This document shows, one piece after another, positions 10,282 to 22,439 of a DNA stretch of 64,000 nt; position 1 is the stretch's first letter; every line of letters begins with the position of its first letter. The DNA is taken from positions 23,786,293 to 23,850,292 of the forward strand of contig NC_079514.1 in assembly GCF_000801105.2 (NCBI RefSeq), given 5' to 3'. Below the pieces are notes generated by a model. The model saw only the letters and a program-made list of their open reading frames with translations. It had not been told where the DNA came from and ran no database searches. Made by a program: the position numbers and the translations under genes. This stretch comes from Raphanus sativus (Eukaryota > Streptophyta > Magnoliopsida > Brassicales > Brassicaceae).

Positions 10282-13200
10282 GAACTTTACATGTTTCGGG
10301 TCGTCCCACACATGTATTGTTTGATTCAGGGGCTACACATAGTTTTGTGACCCTTGAGGTAGCTGCCGAGTTTGTGGGTTCATTTGTGGTTGACAGAATT
10401 GATGTGGCTGTATTGACTCCCGGAGACCAAACCCTACAAGCTAGAGAATGCATCAGAAATGTTCCGTTAGTAATTTGTGAGAAGGTATTCTCGGCAGATT
10501 TGTTGGTGATGCCGTTAAAAGGATATGAGGTTATCCTAGGTATGGATCGGTTATCAGGCTATCAGGCGCAGTTGGATTGTGCAAAGGGTCGTATTTTGTT
10601 CAAGCAGAATGGACAGAGGCAATTGGTGTTCTACGGGATCAGTCCAAGCAAGACTGTGTCTTTAGTAGCTGCTTTGAAAGTGGAAGATTTGCTTAAAGAT
10701 GGAGAGGCGTATCTGGTAACAGTAACTGCTAGTGAAGGACCCACTAGCAGCGGAGTTGAAATCAAGGATATTGCGGTAGTACAAGAGTTCGAGGATGTGT
10801 TTGCAGCTTTAAAAGAGTTACCTCCACCTTGGAGTAACGCTTTTACAATTAACTTGGAACCTGTAGCTAAGCCGATAGCAAAGGCTCCTTACCGCATGGC
10901 CCCTGCGGAGTTAGCAGAATTGAAGAAACAACTTGAAGATTTAATGGAGAAAGGTTTCATAAGATCTAGCTCATCACCGTGGGGAGCTCCGGTCTTGTTT
11001 GTCAAGAAGAAAGATGGAAGTATGAGGCTTTGTACTGATTACCGGGGAATCAACAATATCACGATCAAAGAAAAGTATCCTCTTCCGAGGATAGACGAGT
11101 TGTTGGATCAGTTAAGAGGCGCAAGTTGGTTTTCAAAGATCGACTTGGCGTCGGGCTATCATCAGATTCCAATCACAGAAGGTGATGTCATGAAGACTGC
11201 ATTTAGAACTCGTTATGGACAATACGAGTTCGTGGTAATGCCTTTTGGCCTTACTAATGCACCGGCGGCTTTCATGAGATTGATGAATGAAGTCTTCCAT
11301 GATTATCTCGATAAGTTCGTGATAATTTTCATCGATGACATTTTAATATACTCCAAGACGGAGGAGGAACACGAAGCACATTTAAAGCTAGTAATGGAAC
11401 GGTTGAGAGAGCAGAAGCTATATGCAAAGTTCAGCAAGTGTTCTTTTTGGAAGAGAGAGATCGGGTTCTTGGGGCACCGAGTGTCCGGAGAAGGAGTTTC
11501 AGTAGATTCAGAAAAGGTGAGATCCATTGAAGAATGGCCAAGGCCAACTACGGTAACAGAGGTAAGAAGTTTCCTTGGGTTGGCCGGGTACTATCGAAAG
11601 TTCGTCAAGGACTTTTCATCGATCGCGAAACCTATGAAAAAGTTGACTGGAAAAGGAGTTCCATTCATCTAGGGAAATGAAACGGACGAAGCATTTCAAG
11701 GATTGAAGAAATCTTTGACCACATCACCGGTATTGGCATTACCTGAACAAGATAAACCTTATATTGTGTACGCAGATGCCTCTAGGGGTGGATTGGGTTG
11801 TGTGCTGATGCAGGAAGGCAAAGTCATTGCTTATGCATCAAGGCAACTCAGGAAACACGAAGAGAACTACCCAACCCATGACTTAGAAATGGCGGCAGTG
11901 GTGTTTGCATTAAGAATTTGGAGGTCCTACTTGTATGGTGAAGTCGTGGAAGCATTCACGGATCATAAAAGTCTCAAGTACTTGTTCACACAACCTGATC
12001 TGAACCTCCGACAAAGGCGATGGATGGAGTTTTTAGCAGACTACGACCTGAAGATTCAATATCACCCCGGCAAAGCTAATGTAGTCGCAGATGCACTAAG
12101 TCGTAGAAAGTTGGCGTCCGATGTTGGACAAGAAGTGGAAGCGTTATCAAGTGAGCTCAAGCTGATGACATTATGGGCCGTTGAAGGAGAGCCAAGTGAG
12201 CCATTGGGTATGCGTGCAGTAACCCAGGCGAGTTTACTCGCACAGATCAAACAGGAGCAACAACGCGATGAAAAGTTAAAAAGAATCATCGAGGAAGTCA
12301 AGAATCAAGAAGGTCAAAACCAAAGTGGCTATCATGTGGCGGCTGATAGTACACTTTTATTTAATGGCAGGATCTCAATACCTCAGGGAGAAGGGTTACG
12401 AGATGAGATTTTGAAGTGGGCGCATTACTCGTTACTTATTATCCACCCTGGGAGTACGAAGATATACCGAGATATCCGAAGATATTATCATTGGCCAGGA
12501 ATGAAGAAATCAGTGGCGCGATGGGTGGCTCAGTGTCAGACATGTCACCAAGTCAAGATTGAGCATCAAATTCCAGGAGGGTTGTTACAAAGCTTACCAA
12601 TACCTCAGTGGAAATGGGCTTCCATATCTGTGGATTTCATTACTGGATTACCCACGGCTCGAGGAAGATCGAATAATGCAATATGGGTGATTGTCGACAG
12701 ATTGACGAAAGTGGCACACTTGTTACCTATGAAGGAGACCGATAAAGTAGAAGTATTGGCAGAGATGTATGTGGACCAGATTGCGAAGTTGCATGGTGTG
12801 CCAACAGATATAGTCTCCGATCGAGATCCTAGATTCACCTCAAATTTTTGGAAGGCATTACAAGAGCATTTGGGGACCCAGTTGTTCATTAGCACCGCGT
12901 ATCATCCTGAGACAGACGGCCAAACCGAGAGGACCATTCGCACCATAGAAGACATAATGCGAATGTGTATATTAGATTGGGCGGGAAGTGGGAGAAACAT
13001 TTACCATTAATCGAATTCTCCTACAACAACAGCTATCATTCTAGCATAGGTATGGCACCATATGAAGCGCTTTATGGTCGGTCATGCAAAATGCCTTTAT
13101 GCTGGACCGAAGTTGGAGAGAGAAGAGAGTTCGGACCCGCAGTTGTAGAAGAGACGATGAAAAAGCTAGAGATCATTCAAACCAATATGAAGAAAGCTCA

Positions 13201-13708
13201 GGATAGACAAAAGAAATACGCCGATCAATCAAGACGATAAGTGGTATTCAGTATTGTTGATTGGGTTTATCTGAAAGTATCACCTCAGAAAGGAAAGGAT
13301 CGATTTGGGAAGGTCGGGAAACTAGCGGTAAGATTCATCGGGCCTTACCAGATTACAGAACGAATCAGAGAAGTAGCTTATCGTCTAAACCTACCTGAAG
13401 AGATGCGGATACATCCGGTGTTTCACGTATCAATGCTGCGAAAGCATATCTATGATCTTAATGCTATTGAGACGGAGCAAATCGAAAACCTGCAAACAAA
13501 CCTCACATATCCAGAGGGATCGATCCGAATAGGTGAACGGCGGATACGAAAGTTAAAGAACCGAGAGATTCCTCAAGTTCAAGTTTTCTGGGGCAAGCGG
13601 AACCATATAGTTGTAACCTGGGAAGATGAGTCAAGATTCAGAGCGTCACATACAGAGTTCTTTCATGAAGATGTAGTGATAGAAGAAGGGGAATCATCGA
13701 AACCTTAG
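10282..13708 (+). pseudogene. pol: Tekay A pol: protease, RT, RNase H, integrase, chromodomain-like tail; broken
   Basis: Protease has the active-site DSGATHSF near 10320. RT has [14 protein letters not shown], the DLASGYHQI block and the catalytic FIDDIL at about 11330. RNase H starts at [11 protein letters not shown] and has [10 protein letters not shown]. Integrase has an H-H-C-C zinc domain (HPG..CQTC) near 12440-12550 and a DDE core with [16 protein letters not shown] and DGQTERT. The tail, with IPQVQVFWG and VVTWEDESRF near 13570-13640, looks like the clade's chromodomain. Breaks are a TAG at 11670 (Trp codon expected), a 1-base frameshift near 12985 and a TAA at 13238. The usual product is one Gag-Pol polyprotein cut by the protease; this copy cannot make it. 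Confidence 0.92.
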
Positions 13709-13731
13709 AGAATTCGTGGACGAATTCTTAT

Positions 13732-13744
13732 AAGGAGAGGAGGA
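13732..13744 (+). other. Polypurine tract of Tekay A
   Basis: AAGGAGAGGAGGA directly abuts the 3' LTR start at 13745, the position of the plus-strand primer. Confidence 0.85.
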
Positions 13745-15500
13745 TGTAATATCTCGTCTTCATGAAAAAAATTATTTTTAAATAAATAATTCAAATAATT
13801 TATTTTGGGAATTTATTACGAGTTCGTAATTTATTTCTCGAAAATAAATTTTTGTGAAAACAAAAATATAGAGCTACAGATGAAAAGTGGTTAATGCATT
13901 ACCAAAAAAAAGGAAGCAAAGGAGAATGATTTATGTACAACTTGTTTTGTCAACAGCACGTGGCCAAAGGAAATCATAAGTGATTTAATTATCATGCACA
14001 GATACGTGTTACCCTGGTCAAAGAAGAGAAGAAGAGTGAGATACATGCCCAAGCAAGAAAGAAAGAAAGAAATAATGTGATTACTCAGGTTTAAGTTGTT
14101 CACGTGGCCAAGAGAGAAAAAGAGAAGAAAAGAAACAAGAGAAAAGAAAGAAAAGAAAGAAAAGAGAAAAGAAGAGATAGAAAAATAAGAGAAATAGTTT
14201 TAGAGAGTTGTCAAGAGAAGCAAGATCGCAGGATTATCGATACGGATTCAACACGAAGATTTGGAGTGGACAAAAAAGGTTTGGTCAGCTTCTGGAATCA
14301 AAGAGTCAAGCCGTCTCGGTTAATCACAGTAAGTCACGGTTAATTGTTTGTTAACAATTTTTAATACAGGTTCCTGACACCGGAGACGGTTCCTGAGCTA
14401 TGAAAACCGGACCAGTCTAGGTGTCAGTTTGTGGTTCCGGGGCTTGAGAAGATGTCTGTGCTAAGTGGATAGCAAGACTAGTCTAAGCACTCGGATTATT
14501 GTAATTGTGTGTTTATTGTATATTGTTGGTATATACGTACCTCGTGTTGGTACTGTTGTGTTAGAACCTCGTAGTGGTTCTAGTAGTTGCAGGTCATTGC
14601 TTCCTCAAATGATACCACTAAGCCGGTCGTGGTCCGGAAAGTGGTGGGCTCGGTTTAACTTGGCTTGATCACCAAGGCCGAGTGTCACACGTTGATGTGA
14701 CAGCCCCCTGCGAGTCCGATAGAGGACCGGGGCACGGAGATTCCGATTGAGGACCGTGACCGGGCGGATTCTCGAGCGCCTACGCCTTTGTGGTGTAATA
14801 GTGAAGGGATTGCCGGTGTCCCTTGTATGGAGGAAGAATGATTATGTTGGACCCTAGGATTATATATATGCATTTTAATTTATTGTTTACTGCTTTAATG
14901 CTTTGTTTATTAATTGTTGAACTACCCGTCTTGCTTGTGTTTGAGGTTGGGTTTGGGGTAACGGGTAGTTGTATATGTTAGATTGGGAACCCTGGCTCAC
15001 TGAGTGAAATTAGTTCGCTCATTCCTCACCATTCTTGCAGGTAACCAGTAGTAAAGACCATAGCGCTTGCGGAACTGTAGGAGCTGGTGTAGATTGGACA
15101 TCTTTTGCTAAAGACTCGTTTCAAAATATATGAATGTATGTTTTACTTTCGGCTGCGTCCATGGACCATATGTATAATATTTTGGGCTTGTGAACTCAAT
15201 ATAATGTATATATAATATAAAGTATGTTTTATATTCGAGACGTGTTGAATCTGATATTAGGTTAGTCCGACCTAACACAACTCTATGATTCGGAACGGTT
15301 GCAAAGCCTAAGACCGAAGATTAGAGGAAACGAGTTTTGAATGGATAATCTGGGTTACTTAATCTTATTTTGTGACTTTGAAAGTCTATTCTTAACCCGT
15401 TGTAACATTTCTGGACCGGGTAGAGGAAGGTCTTTTGGGCATGTTTTATTTATTGCCTGACTGGCTGACCGATGTCTTAAAACGGTTTGGGGGTGTTACA
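13745..15500 (+). repeat. Tekay A 3' LTR (1756 bp)
   Basis: Starts TGTAATATCTCG and ends GTGTTACA, followed by the TGGGG target duplication. Compared with the 5' LTR it lacks ~147 bp containing the TATA box: CACGTGGCCAAGAGAG at 14101 joins repeat copy 3 to copy 5. It also carries an extra ~240 bp (14449-14688). Any RNA start from this LTR would lack the usual TATA. Confidence 0.92.
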
Positions 15501-16327
15501 TGGGGAGTCTTGGTGGAACAACCGGCTATTTGGCAGATCCCAGTGCCGTGCATCATGTTCAAATATGGTAATGTTACATTGCATTTGCTTTTTGAGGTTT
15601 ATGAGCAAGTTACTGCTTCGTTTCACGGTGGTTTACCCGTACCCGCTTTTATGCATCTCTGCCCATTGGTTTGTAGTCTTTGGTTTCCTCTCATTGGGCA
15701 GCTCGGTGCTGTAGGAGTCTGTGCAGTCGGTTTGGAGCGATTTTCAAAGGTTTGTGTCTTTACCTTCTTTCTTTTGCATTTGTACGTTCATCGACAAAGA
15801 CAATTACAAATTCTGAGGCGTTCATCGGGAAATAGCTACTCCATAGACGACAAGGATAATTTAGACATCCGAGGCAACAAGGAGAACCCATCTATCAATG
15901 GTCATTGTCGAAGGCTGAGAACGGCCGATTCCCAGAAATATTAAAAACGGACTAGCGGAAGATGCCTGGTTAGTGGATGAGTGAAGCTAGTTTTAGTAAT
16001 ACATAGGCTTTGGAAATTTTGTTTAAACCGGTCTTGTAATATAATCTCTATCCTTGTTCTCGGGTTGTTCTAATATATATATTTTTTAATTCTCTGTGAA
16101 AGATCTAGTAATTTATGCTAAAAAAACTTGTGCTGAATTATCGCTCGTGGAATGTAGCTTGTAGATAAATTATGTTAGTCCCCTCTTAATCGCAATATTT
16201 CATTTAATTCATTCGAGAAATTTTGCCATCAACCTAGATCTCGCATCCTTGATATCAACTCGTTGCAATTTATCCTAAAGTTCTCACAAGTTGGGCAATG
16301 TAGCATATTTTGCATCACCCATATAAT
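15501..16327. other. Unclassified repeat, right part of the Tekay A insertion site
   Basis: This continues the pre-insertion sequence of 5419-7047 after the TGGGG duplication. ORF 15435-15944 overlaps the LTR end and has no recognisable domain. An A/T-rich tail near 16060-16110 resembles a 3' untranslated end. No gene is called. Confidence 0.35.
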
Positions 16328-17596
16328 TGATAAGAGCTCAAATTACCGTAAAGCAACTTTACTCTCATAAAAATAGGTCAAGTTGTAGTATTTAGGGATC
16401 AAATCTACAAGAAGCTAGGGAATCACTAGATCTTATTGTAACTAAGTTAGGTTGGAGATTTCAAAGCAGTAAATAACAAGAAAATTAAAACTGGGTTGAG
16501 CAGGACAATTACTCATTTGATTGATTTGGGGGTTTAACAGATATGATTAAGGCGTTAGACTTAGAATTACTATTCAGGTTTTCAGGATTATTGTAGTATG
16601 AATGCCTATGTGAGATGCTTGCATGATATTAAAGAACCCAACATTGCAATAACCTAACTGTCGTTAATGGCTATCTATTACTAGAATTGATGAGACACCT
16701 TAGTTGTGAATCATAGAAAGACGTCGATCGACCGGCTGTTGCACGTATCGATCGACAATGCCTCGCGTCTAACGATCGATGACTCTATAGGAGTATCGAC
16801 CGATGCGCTACTAGTAAGCTTTATGCGCGGGGTTGATAACAGTTCGCTAAAGAGTTTGCCAAATCAGATGTCGCCTGTTTCCAAAAAAAATTTAGCTCAG
16901 AGAAGATAGATCCAAGGATTTTATCTTTGTTATCATGTATAGGTTAGCTACTCCTATACAAGCATTAAGATCAATCTTCTGAGATGAATATCACATGCTC
17001 AAGTATTCATATTTGGGGCTAATCTCTCAAAACCTATTTGAATCCTAAATCAAACAAAAGTATTTACTCAGACATAGATAAGCAAAGCAAAATCATAATA
17101 ATTAAAAGCTTCATAAAAATAGAATAAAATAAAAAACAAAAGGTGTTCAAGATAGTTCTCAATGATAACTCTCTCTCACCAAAGAAAAAAATTATGTCTA
17201 AAGACTCTTAAAAAACTGTGTTTGTGCCAAAACACTTAGGCAAGATATAAACACTAGAATAATTAGGTTAAAACTCACCAAGGGCATTTTAGTAAATAGA
17301 TTGAGTCTTGGGCTTCAAGTCGGCTGTAACCAAATCCGGGCTTCTGCAGTTTAATATCGATCGATAACACTAAAGGTGTATCGATGGACGCGCGTCTCTC
17401 CGTGTGGACCTCGAGTGGTTGATATGGTCTTCTCGGGTGTAATCTCTAAAGTGTTCTAAAATGCTCTAAAATCACCATTTTTCTTCCAATTGCTCATGAA
17501 TCTATAAATATGCTATATAGACTCAAAAATAGATTAAATATATCCTAAAACACTAATATACCATAAATAAAAATAGATCAAATTCATGGTGTATCA
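16328..17596 (-). mobile_element. Old solo LTR, Athila-like relative, reverse orientation
   Basis: The minus strand starts TGATACACCATGAATTTG at 17596 and ends GAGCTCTTATCA at 16328. It shares order and wording with the solo LTR at 3636-5059 but is more diverged. The flanks ATAAT (16323-16327) and ATAAC (17597-17601) are a 5-bp duplication with one mismatch. TCGATCGA-type palindromes persist at about 16722, 16748 and 17356. No internal region is attached. Confidence 0.72.
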
Positions 17597-17757
17597 ATAA
17601 CCATTTCGACTTCTACATATAGAGGTGATAATCGTCTACACTGGTTCTTAGATTCTAAAGTGGTATGTTTCCAAGTCGAATATTTTCATACACATTCCCA
17701 TCCACCAAAGAGCGTGTCATGACGCAAAAACTATCCATCATACACATATTTTGAAGG

Positions 17758-17835
17758 TTTTTTTTTTTTTTTTGGCAACGAAAGGCTATTTTATTACTCA
17801 AACTTGAGGTGATCTGGGTAACCAGACCGGAATAT
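17758..17835 (-). mobile_element. LINE 3'-end fragment with poly(A)
   Basis: On the minus strand the sequence ends ..TGAGTAATAAAATAGCC TTTCGTTGCC followed by a run of ~16 A. This matches the typical 3' tail of Brassicaceae L1-type LINEs, as I recall it. Only the extreme 3' end is present, as in 5'-truncated insertions. A target duplication could not be fixed. Confidence 0.55.
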
Positions 17836-19618
17836 GGTGTGTTTTTGATGCGAATCAGATAAAACAGAATATTTGTTTGCTTCATATGCTTCATGCCCCT
17901 AATGAAAAATATTTATTACCCCCCTCAACACAATCAGTAGGTAAACAATCAGTGCGCAAAATTCAAGTTAATTTCTTCACTATTTTCATTTTTAAAGTCA
18001 TTTATTAGATTTCTGTTAACATTGTCAAGTTGCCTTATTTTATTTGCAAACATTAAAAAACTATTTCCATTTTCTAAATAAAGAAAACGATTTCTTTCTT
18101 CAACAAAGATTTGCTTGTTCGTTTTGGTAAACAGCATATAAATATTTATTTAACTAATAAAAATATGCACAAAGATAATAAATTAAAATATTTTACTTTA
18201 GTAATTATCTGTTTATACTATGAGTGAAATATATTAAAAATTTGATTGTAAATATATTATTTTTTATAAATAATAATTTTCTATAACTTTTAACCAATAG
18301 AAATCTAATAAATACATTAACTTTTTTTTGAAATTTACGATTTTTCATTAAATATGTATTTTCTGAAACTGAGGGAGTATGTATTTTTTATACCTTACCA
18401 TACCATGAAAACATTTTCTTATTTTAATTATAATTATAATCAATACTTTACAGAACTTTAGTTTTACATACAAAGTATATTGTATAAGATTCTTAACTTT
18501 AGTTAGGTTTAGTTACATGCACCCCCGTAAATTCAAAGATGCATAGATTGGCGTAGCCAGCCAGCCACATGGCCACCACGTTTACAGGCACACCCCACAA
18601 GACACCGAATCACGACGTGGCTGTTAAACTTTGGCCACGTGTAGCTTAGTAACCCAAACTTAATCCATAAGCAACTTGGAAGTTCGGACTTTGGACTCGG
18701 ACCGTGCCCTCTTTCGGAAAATTACGAACGTACCATCCAACTTGTGTATATCGTGATCACTTAACAAAGTCTATACATTTTTTTCTTTTCTTTTAAGTCT
18801 ATACATTTATATATGTTATGACCTTTTAACTATTTATCCTTTTATATATAGAGAATATTTGAAATCGATTTCTACGAGTTTTAGATTTATAGTAATGATA
18901 AATTTTGGTCTATAGATTTTAGATTTATAATAATGTGTAGATTCTAATTTCTACAGATTTTAAAATATAGATTAAACACATAATATTTATTCTAAATATT
19001 TTTAGATTACTATTATTTACGTAAATTAGGTATTTTAAACATAGTAAATTCAATGAAAAAATTTATTTTATTTTCTATTTTGTAGAATGCCAATTCTACT
19101 TTCTGTTAAAACAAAATATAACATTATGATTTAAACATTTTTAAAACTGGAAAAATATCAATAATTTGGTATAGATATTTCATTAGTATTTACTATTTTC
19201 TGAATTTCGTTTGTTTGTAAAACTATTTATTTGATTTATTTCGAAAATATTAAAGGACATTAAAAACAAAAGTAATATAATATAGAAATTAGTCTATTCG
19301 AAAATAGTTATCATTTCTTCGGCTTAAAAAACAATTTTTTCCTAAATTAATTTTATAGGAAAAGACACCAATACATCCCCAAAGATTGAAGCTCTTCAAT
19401 AGGAGTAAATGAATAAATATTCATCCAATAAATCTACTCCAAACATTTTCAAGCTTAGTTACTATCAATCAAGTATATGAAATTGTTAATTGTACAAATG
19501 AACTAAATGACACTCTGGTAGAGCTAGATGGTGATATGATTATTCTTTGGGAAGTCATCAATTATCCAATTGTACGAAAATGCTCTTTCCTTATATACTA
19601 ATAAACATAGTAACAAGA
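17836..19618. other. AT-rich intergenic stretch, no gene seen
   Basis: Mostly A/T-rich sequence with many stops. A phrase AAACTGAGGGAGTA near 18366-18379 resembles the inner end of a Stowaway-type MITE, but no matching opposite end was found. A more GC-rich island (about 18520-18730) carries ACGTG boxes, listed separately. Short minus-strand ORFs at 17949-18137 and 17655-17894 have no recognisable content. Confidence 0.5.
18613..18642. promoter_or_regulatory. ABRE/G-box pair in a GC-rich island
   Basis: CGACGTGGC (18613-18621) and GCCACGTGT (18634-18642) lie 12 bases apart in an otherwise AT-rich region. Both match plant bZIP/bHLH binding cores. No gene follows directly, so this may be a relic promoter or a chance pair. 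Confidence 0.3.
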
Positions 19619-20123
19619 AATGATCAGTATAATGTGTTTAGCTATAGGTGATGGAGAAGATTATGGTGAACAAATTTTCGATGTTAGTAGGGAAGATAGT
19701 GATACAGACTCAAAAATCAGCTTGTTATACCGAATCACTACCTGCTCCAACTGCTCTAATGAAACCGACAATGTTGAATTCTACCTCATTAGAAAAAAAC
19801 GGGTTAGTTTTATATCGTTTTCCTACTGTCTGTACTTTAGTTTTGTAGATTATAATCTTAACATTGATGTCTAGATGACAGGATACATATATGAGGCTGG
19901 TCCTCCTTATAAATGCGATCACTATGGTGTTATAGTATGCTATGGTGAACACATAGAAAAGAAAAGAAAGGTCCAAAAACCTAGATTTTTTTTTTTTGCT
20001 GTGGGCAAAGTCAAGTTCAACTGCCTTTGCTAAAGTCTGCACCAAAAATCTTGCGAACATTTTTTTAGTGGTGAAGATAAATTGAACAAATATTATAGGG
20101 AAAATATTCGTGGATTGAGTATA
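19619..20123 (+). pseudogene. Helitron helicase, N-terminal part, split by CACTA
   Basis: After an ORF of unknown content (19620-19874), the reading YKCDHYGVIVCYGEHIEK (about 19910-19970), followed in another frame by QLPLLKSAPKILRTFF and then the NIRGLSIHY region, matches the segment that precedes the Helitron_like_N block in plant Helitron Rep-helicases. In that family the next words are a phenylalanine-serine stretch and GGGP, which are found only after the CACTA element, at 36960-37010. The protein initiates rolling-circle transposition in autonomous Helitrons. This copy has frameshifts and is interrupted at 20123, so it is dead. No Helitron termini were identified. Confidence 0.65.
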
Positions 20124-20460
20124 CACTACAAGAAAATAACATTTTAGCGAGGAAAATTAACGAGAAAAATAAATTCTCGTAAATTTACGTCGCAATTATG
20201 AGTAACTTACGAAAAAAATAAAATCAACGTTATTTCGTCATAAATTAATGACAAAACACTTTCCTCACAAAAATAACGTAAGATAACATGGCTTTAACGA
20301 AGAAAACTTGTTTCTTCGTAAAGTCCTCGTAAAGTCGACGTAAACTTAGTGTCTACTTTAAGAGAAAATATTTTACGTACCTTTAATGACGAAATTTTGA
20401 AGTACGTTTTTTTCGGTTACCTAACTAAATTTCGTCGTAAATTCCTAGCAAAATTACAAC
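20124..20460 (+). repeat. CACTA left TIR and subterminal repeats
   Basis: The 13-bp terminal inverted repeat CACTACAAGAAAA is followed by repeated CGTAAA, TTACGA and CGAGAAAA words in both orientations to about 20460. Such repeats bind the small transposon protein in En/Spm systems. Confidence 0.8.
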
Positions 20461-20587
20461 TACCAGACTCGAAAATTTTCTATATAAAAATAGACGTTTG
20501 AACATCATTTTAAAAACACCAGCAAGAAAAGAAATAAAAACGTGAAAAATGTCAGGCTCCAGAAACGTTTTCGAGTTGCGGAGGTAG

Positions 20588-22439
20588 ATGTATATGCATA
20601 GAAATGCTAACGACAGAGTGACGAAAGAATACCTTGCGGGGCTAGACACATTTATGCATCAAGCAGATTCCACACCGCTCGCCCAAGAAAGCGGTAAGAT
20701 GTTCTGTCCTTGTCGAAAATGCAACAATTCGAAATTGACAAATCGTGAAAATATTTAGAAGCATTTAATAAATATAGGTTTCACGCCAAATTACTATATA
20801 TGGTTTCAACATGGAGAAAGTTATAATTATGATCACAATGAAGCTAGTAGTAGTAATAGCAATTTTCAGGAAGAACCGGTTGATCATCATTTGCATAATG
20901 AACATAGATTATGATAGGGTTCAGGAGGAGCTGATGCATTTGTAGCTCATGATGAAGATGAAGAACCTAACATAGATGCAAAAAAAGTTTATGAAATGTT
21001 AAATGCGGTGAATCAGCCACTTTACAGTGGTTGTAGAGAAGGTTTCTCTAAATTTTCGTTGGCTGTTAGAATGATGAATATTAAAACTAATCACAATCTA
21101 CCTGAAAGTTACATGAATGGGCAGACTTCTTTGAAGAGTATTTGCTGGAAGACAATGTGTCTGCTGATTCTTATCATGAGATACAGAAACTGGTTTATAG
21201 TCTTAGGTTGCCTTCGGAAATGATAGATGTTTGCATCGGTAACTGCATGATCTACTGGGGAGATGATGAGAAGTTAGAAGAATGTCGATTCTGCAAGAAG
21301 CCACGATTCAAGCCGCAAGTACGGGGACGTAATAGGGTACCGTACCAAAGGATGTGGTACCTACCAGTTATAAACATATTGAAAAAATTGTACCAATCAG
21401 AGCAGACTGCTGGAAAGATGAGATGGCATGCCGAGCATACTCAGACGGATGGTGAGATGACTCATCCATCAGATGCAAGAGCCTGGAAACATTTTGACAA
21501 AGTACATCCAGAATTCGCTAGCAATAGCCGGAATGTGTATCTCGGATTATGCACATATGGATTTAGTCTATTCGCAATGTCGGGGAGACAATATTCATTG
21601 TGGTCAGTCTTTCTTACGCCATACAACCTGTCACCGGAGATGTGCATGCAACGGGAGTTGCTATTCTTGACCATATTAATACCTGGTCCGAACCATCCAA
21701 AAAGGTCTCTGGATGTTTTCCTACAACCACTGATAAAAGAGTTGAAGGATTTGTGGTCAATAGGGGAGAGGACGTATGACTGCTCAACGAAGACGAATTT
21801 CACGATGCGAGCGATGTTTTTGTAGACCATAAGTGACTTTCCTGCCTATGGGATGTTGTCTGGATTGACTACACATGAGAGATTAGCTTGTCCATATTGT
21901 AATGGAACGACATATGCATTTCAACCGAAGAATGGTAGGCAGACAAGTTGGTTCGATTGTCACTGTCGATTTCTTCCCATTGGCCATCCGTACCGAAGAA
22001 ACAAGAAATTGGTTTGGCACCAAAGGGATGTGAGAGACACTCCTCCTCCACATTTAACTAGACAAAAAATTGAAGAGCAACTCGATTACTTTGGAGCTTT
22101 GGAAACAGTTCCTCGTAGTGGTAATTGGCATGTCCCCAGTAATATGTATGATTCTTACGGTGTTCATCACAACTGGCACACGAAGAGTATATTTTGGGAG
22201 TTGCCATATTGAAAGGATCTTCTTCTGCGCTACAATCTCGATATGATGCATATAGAGAAAAATTTTTTTGAGAACATCATGAATACAATATTGAATATCC
22301 CGGGGAAGACAAAAGACAACATAAAATCGAGGTTAGACTTGCGGGATATTTGCTCAAGAAGTGAGTTACATATAAAAAGCAATGGACAAGTTCCCGTTCT
22401 GATATTCAGATTGTCTTCAGAAAAAAAGTCGGTGTTGTT
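20588..22439 (+). pseudogene. CACTA TNP2-type transposase, N-terminal and central part
   Basis: The ATG at 20588 opens the transposase-associated domain (EYLAGLDTFMHQAD, then the Cys/His words FCPCRKCNN and the phrase YYIWFQHGE). The TNP2 transposase core follows from 21119 (GEMTHPSDARAWKHFD, YLGLCTYGFS, LTPYNLSPEMCM, LTILIPGPNHPKRSLDVF, MHIEKNFFENIMN). The enzyme cuts and joins element ends in the nucleus. Breaks are a TAG at ~20756, stops near 20914, a frameshift near 21119, a TAG at 21823 and a TGA at 22210; the last two replace Trp codons. The frame runs straight into the Athila-like LTR at 22440 (SEKKSVLF) and resumes at 32319. Confidence 0.92.

Larger units (their letters stand above)
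7048..15500 (+). mobile_element. Tekay A: Ty3/gypsy chromovirus, full length but decayed
   Basis: The LTRs (7048-8682, 13745-15500) start TGTAATATC and end TTACA. The target duplication TGGGG is present at 7043-7047 and 15501-15505. The order is LTR, Met-tRNA primer site, gag with two zinc knuckles, protease, RT, RNase H, integrase, a chromodomain-like tail, polypurine tract, LTR. That order and the RT/integrase wording fit the Tekay (Del) chromovirus clade. Stops and frameshifts in gag and pol mean it cannot encode its own machinery now. The insertion split an unclassified repeat (5419-7047 and 15501-16327). Confidence 0.93.

Noticed and set aside
17949..18137. Asn/Phe-rich minus-strand ORF
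   Set aside because: AT-rich random-looking frame without homology, start context or neighbour support.
18250..18380. Stowaway-type MITE
   Set aside because: Only one end (AAACTGAGGGAGTA) is recognisable; no inverted partner or TA duplication found.
20900..21000. Host gene start near 20996
   Set aside because: The words NQPLYSGCREGFSKFSLA belong to the CACTA transposase and continue its frame.
21462..21830. Minus-strand ORF of 122 codons
   Set aside because: It is the shadow of the TNP2 transposase on the plus strand; the plus reading has the family motifs.
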